A stretch of DNA of 64,000 bases from CAUTNH01 sp963543845 (GTDB taxonomy: Bacteria > Bacillota_I > Bacilli_A > Acholeplasmatales > Acholeplasmataceae), in NCBI GenBank assembly GCA_963543845.1, contig CAUUCL010000002.1:1-64000 (forward strand), read 5' to 3'. Below, one piece after another: positions 8,424-16,704 of the stretch. The notes beneath the pieces were generated by a model, which worked only from the letters and a program-made list of their open reading frames with translations, did no database searches and was not told the DNA's origin. A program made the translations under genes and the position numbers. The first letter of the stretch is position 1, and the number at the start of each line of letters is the position of its first letter.

Positions 8424-8504
8424 AGTTAAGGAAACTAATTATTATTTATATATATTAAATTAAATTTGTATCTTAAATAATTCTTAAAAATGGAGGAAAA
8501 GATT

Positions 8505-10094
8505 ATGAGAATACTTCTTAGTAATCTTGTTCTAATTTTAGGAATAATTCTACCAGTTGTATTAGTATCTATTGCCATAGGTATTGGTATAGGTTTTTTT
8601 ATAAAAAAAATACTTGATAAGAAAAACACTGAAAATGCTAGCACAAAAGCAAATGAATTAATTGAGCAAAGCCGTAAAGAGGCAAAAGAAATTAAAGCAA
8701 AAGCATTAGATGAGGCTAAGCAAGAAAACCAACGCCTACGTGAAATTCAAGAAGAGGAAATAAATTCACGTCGTAGGATTTTAACCAACCAAGAAGAAAA
8801 AATAAATGAACGTGACACATCATTAACTAAAAGATCTGAATCTCTTGACAGACGTGAGGAGTCTTTATCTAAAAGAGAAGAAAGAAATGATGAAAGAAAA
8901 CTAGAACTTGAAAAAATGCAACAAGAATTAGAAAATAAAATTGATGAACAAGAGAAAAAATTAGTCCAAATTGCAGGACTAACAAAAGAAAAAGCAAAAG
9001 AAATTATTATGGATGAAGTAAAAGAAAAAACTAGAAAAGAGGTTTATACTTTTATCCAAGAAGAAGAAGAAAAAGCAAAAACTACTGCTAATCAAAAGGC
9101 TAAAGAAATTTTATCTTATGCTTGTCAATCGCTTGCATCTGAGGTAACATCTGAGGCGACTGTTACAATATTTGATTTAGAAAATGATGAAAACAAAGGT
9201 AGGATAATTGGTCGTGAGGGACGAAATATTCACTGTTTTGAATCTCTTACAGGAGTTGACCTTTTAATTGATGATACTCCTAATACCTTAGTTATTTCAG
9301 GGTTTGATCCAATTAGAAGAGAAATAGCATCTCGCGCTTTAACTAAACTTTTAAAAGATGGAAAGATCCATCCTGCTAGAATTGAAGAAATTGTTGAAAA
9401 AACTAAAAATGAAGTTGAGCTAATTATTCATGAGGTTGGTGAGGATGCCCTATTTAAAGCAAACTGCGGCAAGATGCATCTTGACCTTGTTAAACTTTTA
9501 GGTAGATTAAACTTTAGAACAAGCTATGGTCAAAATGTTTTACACCATTCGCTTGAAGTTGCAAATCTTGCAGGTAAGCTTGCTGCTGAACTTGGTGAAA
9601 ATGAAGCAATCGCAAGAAGAGCAGGCTTACTTCATGATATCGGAAAAGCAGTTGACCATGAGATTGAAGGATCTCACGTTGAAATAGGTGTTAATATTAC
9701 ATCTAAATATAAAGAACCAAAAGAAGTAATTGATGCTATTGCATCGCATCATGGTGATAAAGAGGCTGAATCTGTTATTGCTGTATTAGTTGCAGCAGCT
9801 GATGCATTATCAGCGGCAAGACCAGGAGCAAGAAATGAATCACTTGAAAATTACTTACAACGTCTTGAAAAGCTTGAGCAAATCGCAAATAGCCATAATG
9901 GTGTTGATAAATCATACGCAATTCAGGCAGGTCGTGAGGTAAGAGTAATTGTTAAACCAAATGAGCTAACTGATGAAAATATTTTTACTCTTGCAAGAGA
10001 GATTAAAGAAAAAATCGAAAGTGAAATGTCATATCCGGGAACAATTAAAGTAACAGTTATAAGAGAGACAAGAGCAGTTGAGACTGCTAAATAA
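8505..10094 (+). CDS. rny: Ribonuclease Y
   Basis: This 529-residue membrane-anchored endoribonuclease initiates mRNA decay in Gram-positive bacteria lacking RNase E. It has an N-terminal membrane helix (about 5-35), a long charged coiled coil (about 40-200), a KH domain (GRIIGREGRNIHCFESLTGVD) and an HD domain with LLHDIGKAVDHE as the metal-binding motif. The reading frame opens with an earlier ATG at 8490, but that ATG overlaps the GGAGG ribosome-binding site (8492-8496), which is correctly spaced for the ATG at 8505. A terminator separates it from ymdB, so readthrough or re-initiation would be needed for co-expression. Confidence 0.96.
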   Translation: MRILLSNLVLILGIILPVVLVSIAIGIGIGFFIKKILDKKNTENASTKANELIEQSRKEAKEIKAKALDEAKQENQRLREIQEEEINSRRRILTNQEEKINERDTSLTKRSESLDRREESLSKREERNDERKLELEKMQQELENKIDEQEKKLVQIAGLTKEKAKEIIMDEVKEKTRKEVYTFIQEEEEKAKTTANQKAKEILSYACQSLASEVTSEATVTIFDLENDENKGRIIGREGRNIHCFESLTGVDLLIDDTPNTLVISGFDPIRREIASRALTKLLKDGKIHPARIEEIVEKTKNEVELIIHEVGEDALFKANCGKMHLDLVKLLGRLNFRTSYGQNVLHHSLEVANLAGKLAAELGENEAIARRAGLLHDIGKAVDHEIEGSHVEIGVNITSKYKEPKEVIDAIASHHGDKEAESVIAVLVAAADALSAARPGARNESLENYLQRLEKLEQIANSHNGVDKSYAIQAGREVRVIVKPNELTDENIFTLAREIKEKIESEMSYPGTIKVTVIRETRAVETAK

Positions 10095-10095
10095 A

Positions 10096-10120
10096 AAGAG
10101 GGCCTAAGAGCCCTTTTTTA
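10096..10120 (+). terminator. Terminator between rny and ymdB
   Basis: AGGGC (10099-10103) pairs with GCCCT (10110-10114) around a 6-nt loop, extended by A-T pairs and followed by a T run. It ends about 20 nt before the ymdB start, suggesting partial termination inside the rny-ymdB-miaB cluster. Confidence 0.7.
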
Positions 10121-10139
10121 AAAGAAAGGGGAAATTATT

Positions 10140-10898
10140 ATTAGAATATTATTTATAGGCGATATATACGGAAGCCCTGGTCTTGAATACTTAAAAGAAA
10201 ATATTCATCACTTAAAGGATGAATACAAACCTAATCTAATAATTGCAAATGCTGAAAATTGTGCTAATGGGCACGGCATTACCAACTTGCAATATAAAGA
10301 GCTTATGAAAATGAATGTAAATTTAATAACTATGGGAAATCATACATTTGGAAATAATGATATTTTTGACCTTTTAGAAGATAGTAAAAATAATATAATA
10401 ATTCCTGCTAATTATGAAGATGCTAAAGAAAATGGTTATAAGATAATAAATTATAATAATGAAAAAGTTCTTGTTATAAATCTTTTAGGTAGAAGTTTTA
10501 TGGATCCTAATTTATCTAATCCTTTTTTAGTATGTGATAGTATTATAAAAAATAATCCTGCAGATTATATTTTTGTAGATTTTCATGCTGAGGCAACAAG
10601 TGAAAAACTTGCTTTTGCTAGTTATTTTGATGGAACTGTTGATGCTGTTGTAGGAACTCATACTCATGTTCAAACTGCAGACGAGAGAATGCTTAATAAA
10701 GGTCTTTTATTTTTATCTGATGTAGGTATGACTGGTCCTTATGATGGTATTTTAGGTGTTGATAAGGATTTAGTTATTGATAAGTTTTTATATGGACACA
10801 CTAAAAATAAAAAACTAGCAGATGGAAAAAGACAGCTTTCAGCATGTCTTATTGATTTTATAAAAAAAGAGATTAAAAGAATTCATATCCATGAGTAA
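10140..10898 (+). CDS. ymdB: YmdB-family metallophosphoesterase, probable AUU start
   Basis: This is a 252-residue calcineurin-like phosphoesterase of the YmdB family (2',3'-cyclic-nucleotide phosphodiesterase in Bacillus). The metal-ligand motifs are GD in RILFIGDIYGSPG, NAEN, GNHTFGN and GTHTHVQTADERM. The first ATG in frame is at 10287, but the frame carries the invariant N-terminus from 10143, directly after ATT ATT ATT. An in-frame TAA at 10119 and the absence of ATG/GTG/TTG between them leave AUU as the only plausible initiator. Aligned to the usual MRILFIGD it would be at 10140, eight bases after AAGGGG. It overlaps miaB by 8 nt, as in Bacillus gene order. Confidence 0.88.
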   Translation: MRILFIGDIYGSPGLEYLKENIHHLKDEYKPNLIIANAENCANGHGITNLQYKELMKMNVNLITMGNHTFGNNDIFDLLEDSKNNIIIPANYEDAKENGYKIINYNNEKVLVINLLGRSFMDPNLSNPFLVCDSIIKNNPADYIFVDFHAEATSEKLAFASYFDGTVDAVVGTHTHVQTADERMLNKGLLFLSDVGMTGPYDGILGVDKDLVIDKFLYGHTKNKKLADGKRQLSACLIDFIKKEIKRIHIHE

Positions 10899-12324
10899 GA
10901 AAAATCCAAACGATATCCTGCCTAGTATTAAACTTGCAAGACTAAGAAGTACTGAGAAAATAAAAGAGATTAAATTTAATCTTTGTGAAAGTTTAATAAA
11001 TAAATACAAAAATCTTAAATACTGCCTAAATACATATGGCTGTCAGGCGAATGAGGCTGATAGCGAGTTTTTTGCAAGCGTTCTTGATAGTATGGGAATG
11101 GTTCGTGTTTTTGATTATAAAGATAGTGATATTGTAATTTTAAACACATGTGCTATTAGAGAAACTGCTGAAAATAGAATTTATGGTGAACTTGGAAGAC
11201 TTAAGTTTTTTAAAAGAAAAAATAAAAACCTAAAAATAGTTGTCGCAGGTTGTATGCCGCAAGAAGAAGTCACAATTGAAAAAATTAAAAAGACATATCC
11301 AATTGTTAATTTAATTATCGGAACTCATAAGCTATATAACTTTCCAAATTATATTGATGATATGATTACACTTGATAAAAAAAGTGTAATGGTCTTTTCA
11401 GAGCAAGGCGAGATAACAGAAAACATACCTAAAAAAAGGCTTTATAAACATAAAGCCTTTGTATCTATTATGTATGGCTGTGATGAGTTTTGCACCTATT
11501 GTATTGTTCCTTATACAAGAGGAAGGGAAAGATCAAGAAACCCAAAGGAAATTATTAAAGAGGTAAAAGAGTTAATTAAATCAGGATGCCTTGAAATAAC
11601 ACTAATTGGACAAAATGTTGACTCTTATGGACTCGATTTTAAAGAGATAAATTATAAGTTTTCAAATCTTTTAGAAGATTTAGCAAAACTTGATATTAAA
11701 AGAATCAGATTTATGACAAGCTATCCTAGAGATATAGACCTTGATACAATTAAGACAATGGCAAAATATCCTAATATTATGCCTCATATTCATCTTCCTA
11801 TCCAATCTGGTTCTGATACTATCTTAAAGAAAATGAACCGCCACTACACGGTTTCTAACTTTTTAGAAAAGGTTAAATATCTAAGAGAATATATTCCAAA
11901 TATTTCTATTACAACCGATATCATCGTAGCCTTTCCAGGAGAAGATGAGATAGAATTTAATAAAACTCTTGATATTGTAAGGAAAGTAAAATTCGATGGG
12001 GCTTTTAGTTTTATTTATTCTAAAAGAGCAGGAACACCTGCCTTTTACATGAAAAATAATACTATAGAAAAAGATAAAAAAGAAAGACTTAATCTTTTAA
12101 ATGAGACAATAAATAATATAATTGATGAGAAAAATAAAATATACAAAGATAAAATTTTAGAGGTTTTAGTAGATGGTATAAAAGATGATATCATCTATGG
12201 ATACTCAAAAGAAAATAAAATAGTTAACATTAAAGGTGGAAATAAGCACTTAATAGGAAAGATGGTAAATGTTAAAATAGATGAAACTAAAACTTTTACC
12301 TTATATGGAACAATCGTAAAATAA
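10891..12324 (+). CDS. miaB: tRNA ms2i6A37 methylthiotransferase MiaB
   Basis: A 477-residue radical-SAM methylthiotransferase that converts i6A37 to ms2i6A37 in tRNAs reading UNN codons. The N-terminal UPF0004 domain has the three auxiliary-cluster cysteines in NTYGCQANEAD, NTCAIRETAENR and AGCMPQE. The radical-SAM CxxxCxxC motif is CDEFCTYC, followed by IVPYTRGRERSR. The last 60 residues form the TRAM RNA-binding domain. The ATG lies inside the end of ymdB with only a weak Shine-Dalgarno, suggesting translational coupling. The gene ends at a bidirectional terminator. Confidence 0.96.
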   Translation: MSKKNPNDILPSIKLARLRSTEKIKEIKFNLCESLINKYKNLKYCLNTYGCQANEADSEFFASVLDSMGMVRVFDYKDSDIVILNTCAIRETAENRIYGELGRLKFFKRKNKNLKIVVAGCMPQEEVTIEKIKKTYPIVNLIIGTHKLYNFPNYIDDMITLDKKSVMVFSEQGEITENIPKKRLYKHKAFVSIMYGCDEFCTYCIVPYTRGRERSRNPKEIIKEVKELIKSGCLEITLIGQNVDSYGLDFKEINYKFSNLLEDLAKLDIKRIRFMTSYPRDIDLDTIKTMAKYPNIMPHIHLPIQSGSDTILKKMNRHYTVSNFLEKVKYLREYIPNISITTDIIVAFPGEDEIEFNKTLDIVRKVKFDGAFSFIYSKRAGTPAFYMKNNTIEKDKKERLNLLNETINNIIDEKNKIYKDKILEVLVDGIKDDIIYGYSKENKIVNIKGGNKHLIGKMVNVKIDETKTFTLYGTIVK

Positions 12325-12352
12325 AAATGCACCAATTTGGTGCATTTTTATT
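12322..12352. terminator. Bidirectional terminator between miaB and cassette A
   Basis: AAAAATGCACC (12323-12333) pairs perfectly with GGTGCATTTTT (12339-12349) around a 5-nt loop. A and T runs on either side let it end both the plus-strand miaB transcript and the converging minus-strand LRR gene. Confidence 0.9.
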
Positions 12353-15300
12353 TTAATAATCAAATTCTTGATCAAAATATGTAACATTATGTTCGTTATT
12401 AAGATACTCAAATTGAGAAAAATCATTTTTTAAAATAGAATCTTTTTCCACATATAGTTCTACCTTATAACAACCCTTTAAAAGTTCGGAATTTCGAATT
12501 TGAGATACACTTTTAGGGATATAGATTTTTTCAAGATAAAGATTCCCGTTAAATCCATGATATATTTGAGTACACTCTCTTGGAATCTTTAAAATTTTAT
12601 CTGTTGCATATTTAAGATATGTATAAAGTATCGATCCATCCTTTGAATAAATTCCTCCACCGATTTTTTTAATATGATTATTACTTTCTAAAATATCAAG
12701 CTCAATAAATTTACTATTTTTATTATAATTGAAAAAACTATAAATACCATTTACCATATTTTCCCCGTTAATTTCATTACCAATAATTACTTTTTTAAGA
12801 TTTGGAAAATAAATATTGTTTTCAATAAATCCCAAATTTTTATTAAGCACAACTTCTTCAATACTTTTAGGAAAATCCGCTTCATAACGCTCAATTTCAC
12901 CATTGATTGTTAATTTTTTTAGCAAATTATCACCAGTTATATACCAACCATTAAATACTTTTTTAACACTGTCACCTATTGTAAATTCATTTTTTGGTGA
13001 GCCGAAATATTTAAATAAGAATTTCATATCAAATGAATATAGTGTATCATCTACAATTTTAAAATTAGTATTGGCACTATCAACAGTTATTTTTTTAAGT
13101 TTAGGAGTGTGCTTGAAAAGGTTGTACCTACTAGTTGTATAATAAGTTGCATTAGGTCCAATATTAACCTCCTCAAGATTATCAAATTTACCATATGAAT
13201 TATAATTTAATTGTTCTGAATCTATATCTAATTTTTCAAGATTAGGAAATAACCCAGAAAGATTATCTACTCTAGTTTTTTTATATACTTTAAGCTCTTT
13301 TATTTTAGGAAATTGTTCTTTACCCTGAAAATAGAAATATTCAAATTCTTCATCTAATTCAAGTTTTTCAAGATTATAAGAATTTCCTAAACCAATACTT
13401 CTTGTTTTTCTCAATTTTAAAATTTTAAGGTTTGGACAATTAGAAATCACATTAGCATATTCGGTAGTCAGATTTATAATCTCCTCAAGCATACTACAAC
13501 CAATAAATGCCCCATTTTCAGCTTTTTTAAAATTAGGACCAAACTCAACTTTTTTTAATTTAGTACCACCGAATGCATACTCACCAATTTCTTCAATATT
13601 TGAAAAATCAAACTCATCAAGATTAGAACCATTAAATGCATAACGTCCTACAGTTTTTACTTTATCTGTAACCGATACTGTAAGAGGTCTTTTAAATGTC
13701 AAAGATAAATTAATAGCTGTAGCATTTCCAGCAAATACCATTTTTATCGGTTTTTCGCTTTCAACATCTTTTAAATAACCAGCAATGTTCTCATTTACTA
13801 TAATTTCTTCAATGTTTTGACCCAAAATAACTCTATCAAAATATAAATCAGGAATTGCAAAAGTTATTTTTTTAAGTTTAAGATGCTTTGATGAAAAAGC
13901 ATTTTCTTCAACCTTTTTAATATTTAAACTTGGCAGAATAGTATCTTCTAATTTATCATAATCAAAATATCTTACAAGATATCTATTTTGTGGACTATAA
14001 TATTCTTTTCGAATTAACATATTATTAACAATTTCAAAAATTTGATTTACGCCCTCAATTTCAAATTTTTTGATATTCAAATTTTGAAGAAATTGATCAT
14101 TGTGCTGATTACTTTTAATTTTAAATGTTTCAATTTCCATTTTAGGAGGTAGAAAAAACACATATCTTTCATCGTATGTATAAAGCATTCCATCTATTAG
14201 TTTATATGATGTAGATGCAGGTGTTCCCGGCTTAATAGATACTTCTTTTGCCCCAGTAAACATAGAAAATGATGAATGATCATATTCTGTGTGAGTTAGA
14301 ATTATTTTTTCGATTTTTTTCAGGTGCTCTCTTAATTTACTATCAAGTGAATACGAAATTTTTTCATTTGGTAAAAATTCTAATTCCTTAAGATTTTCAT
14401 CTATTATTTTTACCATATACCAATTATTTCCTTCTTTAAAATAAATAACACCTTTATGTATCTTAAAATTAGGATTGTCATCTCTAAAGTTAATTTTCTC
14501 AAAACTATTGTTATTATAAAAAGTAGATGCATTTTTTAAACTATTACCAACAGTAATTTCTTTTATAGCACCTGCACCATTAAATCCTGTAAGATATTCT
14601 GGAAGAATAAGATTTTCTATGTTGCTTTGACCCTCAATACTTAATATAGTTGAATTTTCAAAAATTTTAGCACTGTCTTTAATTACTAACTTTTTAACCG
14701 ATATATTTATTCTTTTAGGTAGACTATTTGTTATTTCAAGTTCTAAATTACTATATTCTGATAAAACAACTTGCTTTTCTGTAAGATAGTTTCTTACAGT
14801 AAACTTAGTTAAATTGGGACAGTTTTTAAATGTATCATTCATAACACTACTAAAATTTTCAAATTCAACTTCTTCAAGTTTTGAAAAATTTTCAAACACA
14901 TTAGATCTTAAAATAGAAATATTTTTTAAATATAGTTTTTTAATTGTATTATTCTTTGAAACAAATCTTTCACCAAGATATTCAATACTTTCAGGAATTT
15001 GAAAATCCTCTAATTTATCACAATTATAAAATGCTTCTGAACCAATTGCTTTTAACTTATTCGGAAGAGATACTGTAAGTAAATTTTTACAATCAGAAAA
15101 CGCCTTAGAACCAATTTCTTCTAGTGATTCTGGAAAGGCAATAGATCTTATTTTTTCAAGATTATAAAATGCATTATTTCCGATTTCTTTTACATTTTTT
15201 AAAGATATACTTTCTAAATTTTTGCAATTTTTAAAGGCATTATCTTCAATTTTAACAGTCTCATTAGGCATTACTATCTCATTTAATCCATAACAATTTT

Positions 15301-16696
15301 CAAAAGAGGAAAATTCTACGTTCTTTATTTTTGTATTTTCTAGTTTAAACTGTTTCAAATTATAGCAATTTTTAAAAGCAAATTGCCCGATTTTTTCAAT
15401 TAACGAATAATCAATATCAAGCTCTTTTAAATTTTGACAATTATAAAATGCAAAATCAGGTATTTCTGTAATTTTAGCCTTTATCTCAATATTAGTTATA
15501 TTAGTATTTGAGGCAAAAGCGCTACTTAAAATTTGTTTAATCGGATATACCTTTTCAGTATATTTATCTTTAAATTTTTCTGGAATAGTAATTTTTCCAC
15601 GATATTTTGGATCCTTAATACCTCTAAAAATATAATATTCCGTATTATATGGTTTCTCTAAATCGAGGATAGAGTCAGGATGACCGTCCTGGTATTTTAT
15701 ATAAAATTTAATATTATCTCTATCAATTAAATAATGATTTAAATAGCCATAGTTTGCCTGCATTCCATCTTCAAGATATGCTCCTTTAAAATATTTATTC
15801 TCATAATACTTCAAATCCTCTGCTTTAAATTCTACACGTTTATTATGAACAGTCGTTTTTTTAATTACTTCCCCGTCTGGATAAACTATTTCATAACTTC
15901 TATAAATCAAAGAAGATTTTGGTTCTAGTATAAGATTATTATGTCTTATGCCTTTTTCAAGATCATAAACTTCTCCTGTTTCCTTATTGTGATAAGCTGA
16001 GATAATACTACTACCGCCTCCATCTCTCGGATCAGAACTGCCTATCGAATAATCTTTACCATTAAATATAAATGCATCTCTATCTAATTTTTTACCATAT
16101 TCAACAACAACTTCTTTATAAATAGGTGTTTGGTCATAACCATTATATGTATACTCCCCCCAGAAAAATTTTAAATTAAGTTTTTCAGGAGCGAATTTTG
16201 CAGTTAAGATTGTCGGTTTTTGAAATGGTTTATTTAGATCATATTCATTACCATCTTCATCAACCCAACCTTGGAAAATGTGATTATCATAAATGGGATC
16301 TGGGATAGAGAGCCTTTTATTATGTTCTACTTGATATTGTTCTTGCTGTCCATTTACATTAGTTAAGATATTATATTTTTTAATATCGTATTTAGCATGA
16401 AGCTCAATTTTTTGATTTACTGGAAAACCAAACTCATATCTTTCGCCTTCATATTCCCAATATGCTAAATCATAACCTTTTCTTTTTCCAAAATTACCAG
16501 TAGGAGCATTTAGCTTATCATTTTTTTTATAGTTTATAGTTGTCTTCTTTGAATTACCTTCATCGTCTTTATAATGAAATACAACTTCATATTTCTCGAT
16601 TTTATTTTCATCTTCTTTTTCAATATCATTTTTATTACACGCAAATAATGTAAATAGCATCAAAAAAGAAAAGACCATATATATAATTTTTTTCAT
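12353..16696 (-). CDS. Cassette A: giant BspA-like leucine-rich-repeat lipoprotein
   Basis: This 1447-residue predicted surface lipoprotein has an N-terminal signal ending in the lipobox LFAC (Cys20). Residues about 35-190 hold two or three Listeria-Bacteroides (InlB B-repeat/Flg_new-like) modules, seen as VVFHYKDD, a GYDLAYW motif and an IFQGWVDEDG motif. From about residue 330 to the end come many LRR_5 (BspA/TpLRR) repeats with the pattern I-x-x-x-A-F-x-N-C-x-x-L-x-x-(I/L). Family knowledge suggests adhesion or host-protein binding. The last residues, DQEFDY, recur as DQELDY in the cassette B copy. It is the last gene of cassette A, 8 nt after its neighbour, with GGTGAT before the ATG. Confidence 0.88.
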   Translation of the reverse strand: MKKIIYMVFSFLMLFTLFACNKNDIEKEDENKIEKYEVVFHYKDDEGNSKKTTINYKKNDKLNAPTGNFGKRKGYDLAYWEYEGERYEFGFPVNQKIELHAKYDIKKYNILTNVNGQQEQYQVEHNKRLSIPDPIYDNHIFQGWVDEDGNEYDLNKPFQKPTILTAKFAPEKLNLKFFWGEYTYNGYDQTPIYKEVVVEYGKKLDRDAFIFNGKDYSIGSSDPRDGGGSSIISAYHNKETGEVYDLEKGIRHNNLILEPKSSLIYRSYEIVYPDGEVIKKTTVHNKRVEFKAEDLKYYENKYFKGAYLEDGMQANYGYLNHYLIDRDNIKFYIKYQDGHPDSILDLEKPYNTEYYIFRGIKDPKYRGKITIPEKFKDKYTEKVYPIKQILSSAFASNTNITNIEIKAKITEIPDFAFYNCQNLKELDIDYSLIEKIGQFAFKNCYNLKQFKLENTKIKNVEFSSFENCYGLNEIVMPNETVKIEDNAFKNCKNLESISLKNVKEIGNNAFYNLEKIRSIAFPESLEEIGSKAFSDCKNLLTVSLPNKLKAIGSEAFYNCDKLEDFQIPESIEYLGERFVSKNNTIKKLYLKNISILRSNVFENFSKLEEVEFENFSSVMNDTFKNCPNLTKFTVRNYLTEKQVVLSEYSNLELEITNSLPKRINISVKKLVIKDSAKIFENSTILSIEGQSNIENLILPEYLTGFNGAGAIKEITVGNSLKNASTFYNNNSFEKINFRDDNPNFKIHKGVIYFKEGNNWYMVKIIDENLKELEFLPNEKISYSLDSKLREHLKKIEKIILTHTEYDHSSFSMFTGAKEVSIKPGTPASTSYKLIDGMLYTYDERYVFFLPPKMEIETFKIKSNQHNDQFLQNLNIKKFEIEGVNQIFEIVNNMLIRKEYYSPQNRYLVRYFDYDKLEDTILPSLNIKKVEENAFSSKHLKLKKITFAIPDLYFDRVILGQNIEEIIVNENIAGYLKDVESEKPIKMVFAGNATAINLSLTFKRPLTVSVTDKVKTVGRYAFNGSNLDEFDFSNIEEIGEYAFGGTKLKKVEFGPNFKKAENGAFIGCSMLEEIINLTTEYANVISNCPNLKILKLRKTRSIGLGNSYNLEKLELDEEFEYFYFQGKEQFPKIKELKVYKKTRVDNLSGLFPNLEKLDIDSEQLNYNSYGKFDNLEEVNIGPNATYYTTSRYNLFKHTPKLKKITVDSANTNFKIVDDTLYSFDMKFLFKYFGSPKNEFTIGDSVKKVFNGWYITGDNLLKKLTINGEIERYEADFPKSIEEVVLNKNLGFIENNIYFPNLKKVIIGNEINGENMVNGIYSFFNYNKNSKFIELDILESNNHIKKIGGGIYSKDGSILYTYLKYATDKILKIPRECTQIYHGFNGNLYLEKIYIPKSVSQIRNSELLKGCYKVELYVEKDSILKNDFSQFEYLNNEHNVTYFDQEFDY

Positions 16697-16704
16697 ACTA
16701 TCAC

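Noticed and set aside
13500..15600. Periodic repeats as a CRISPR or satellite array
   Set aside because: The periodicity is that of coding LRR_5 repeats, imperfect at DNA level, inside an uninterrupted reading frame.
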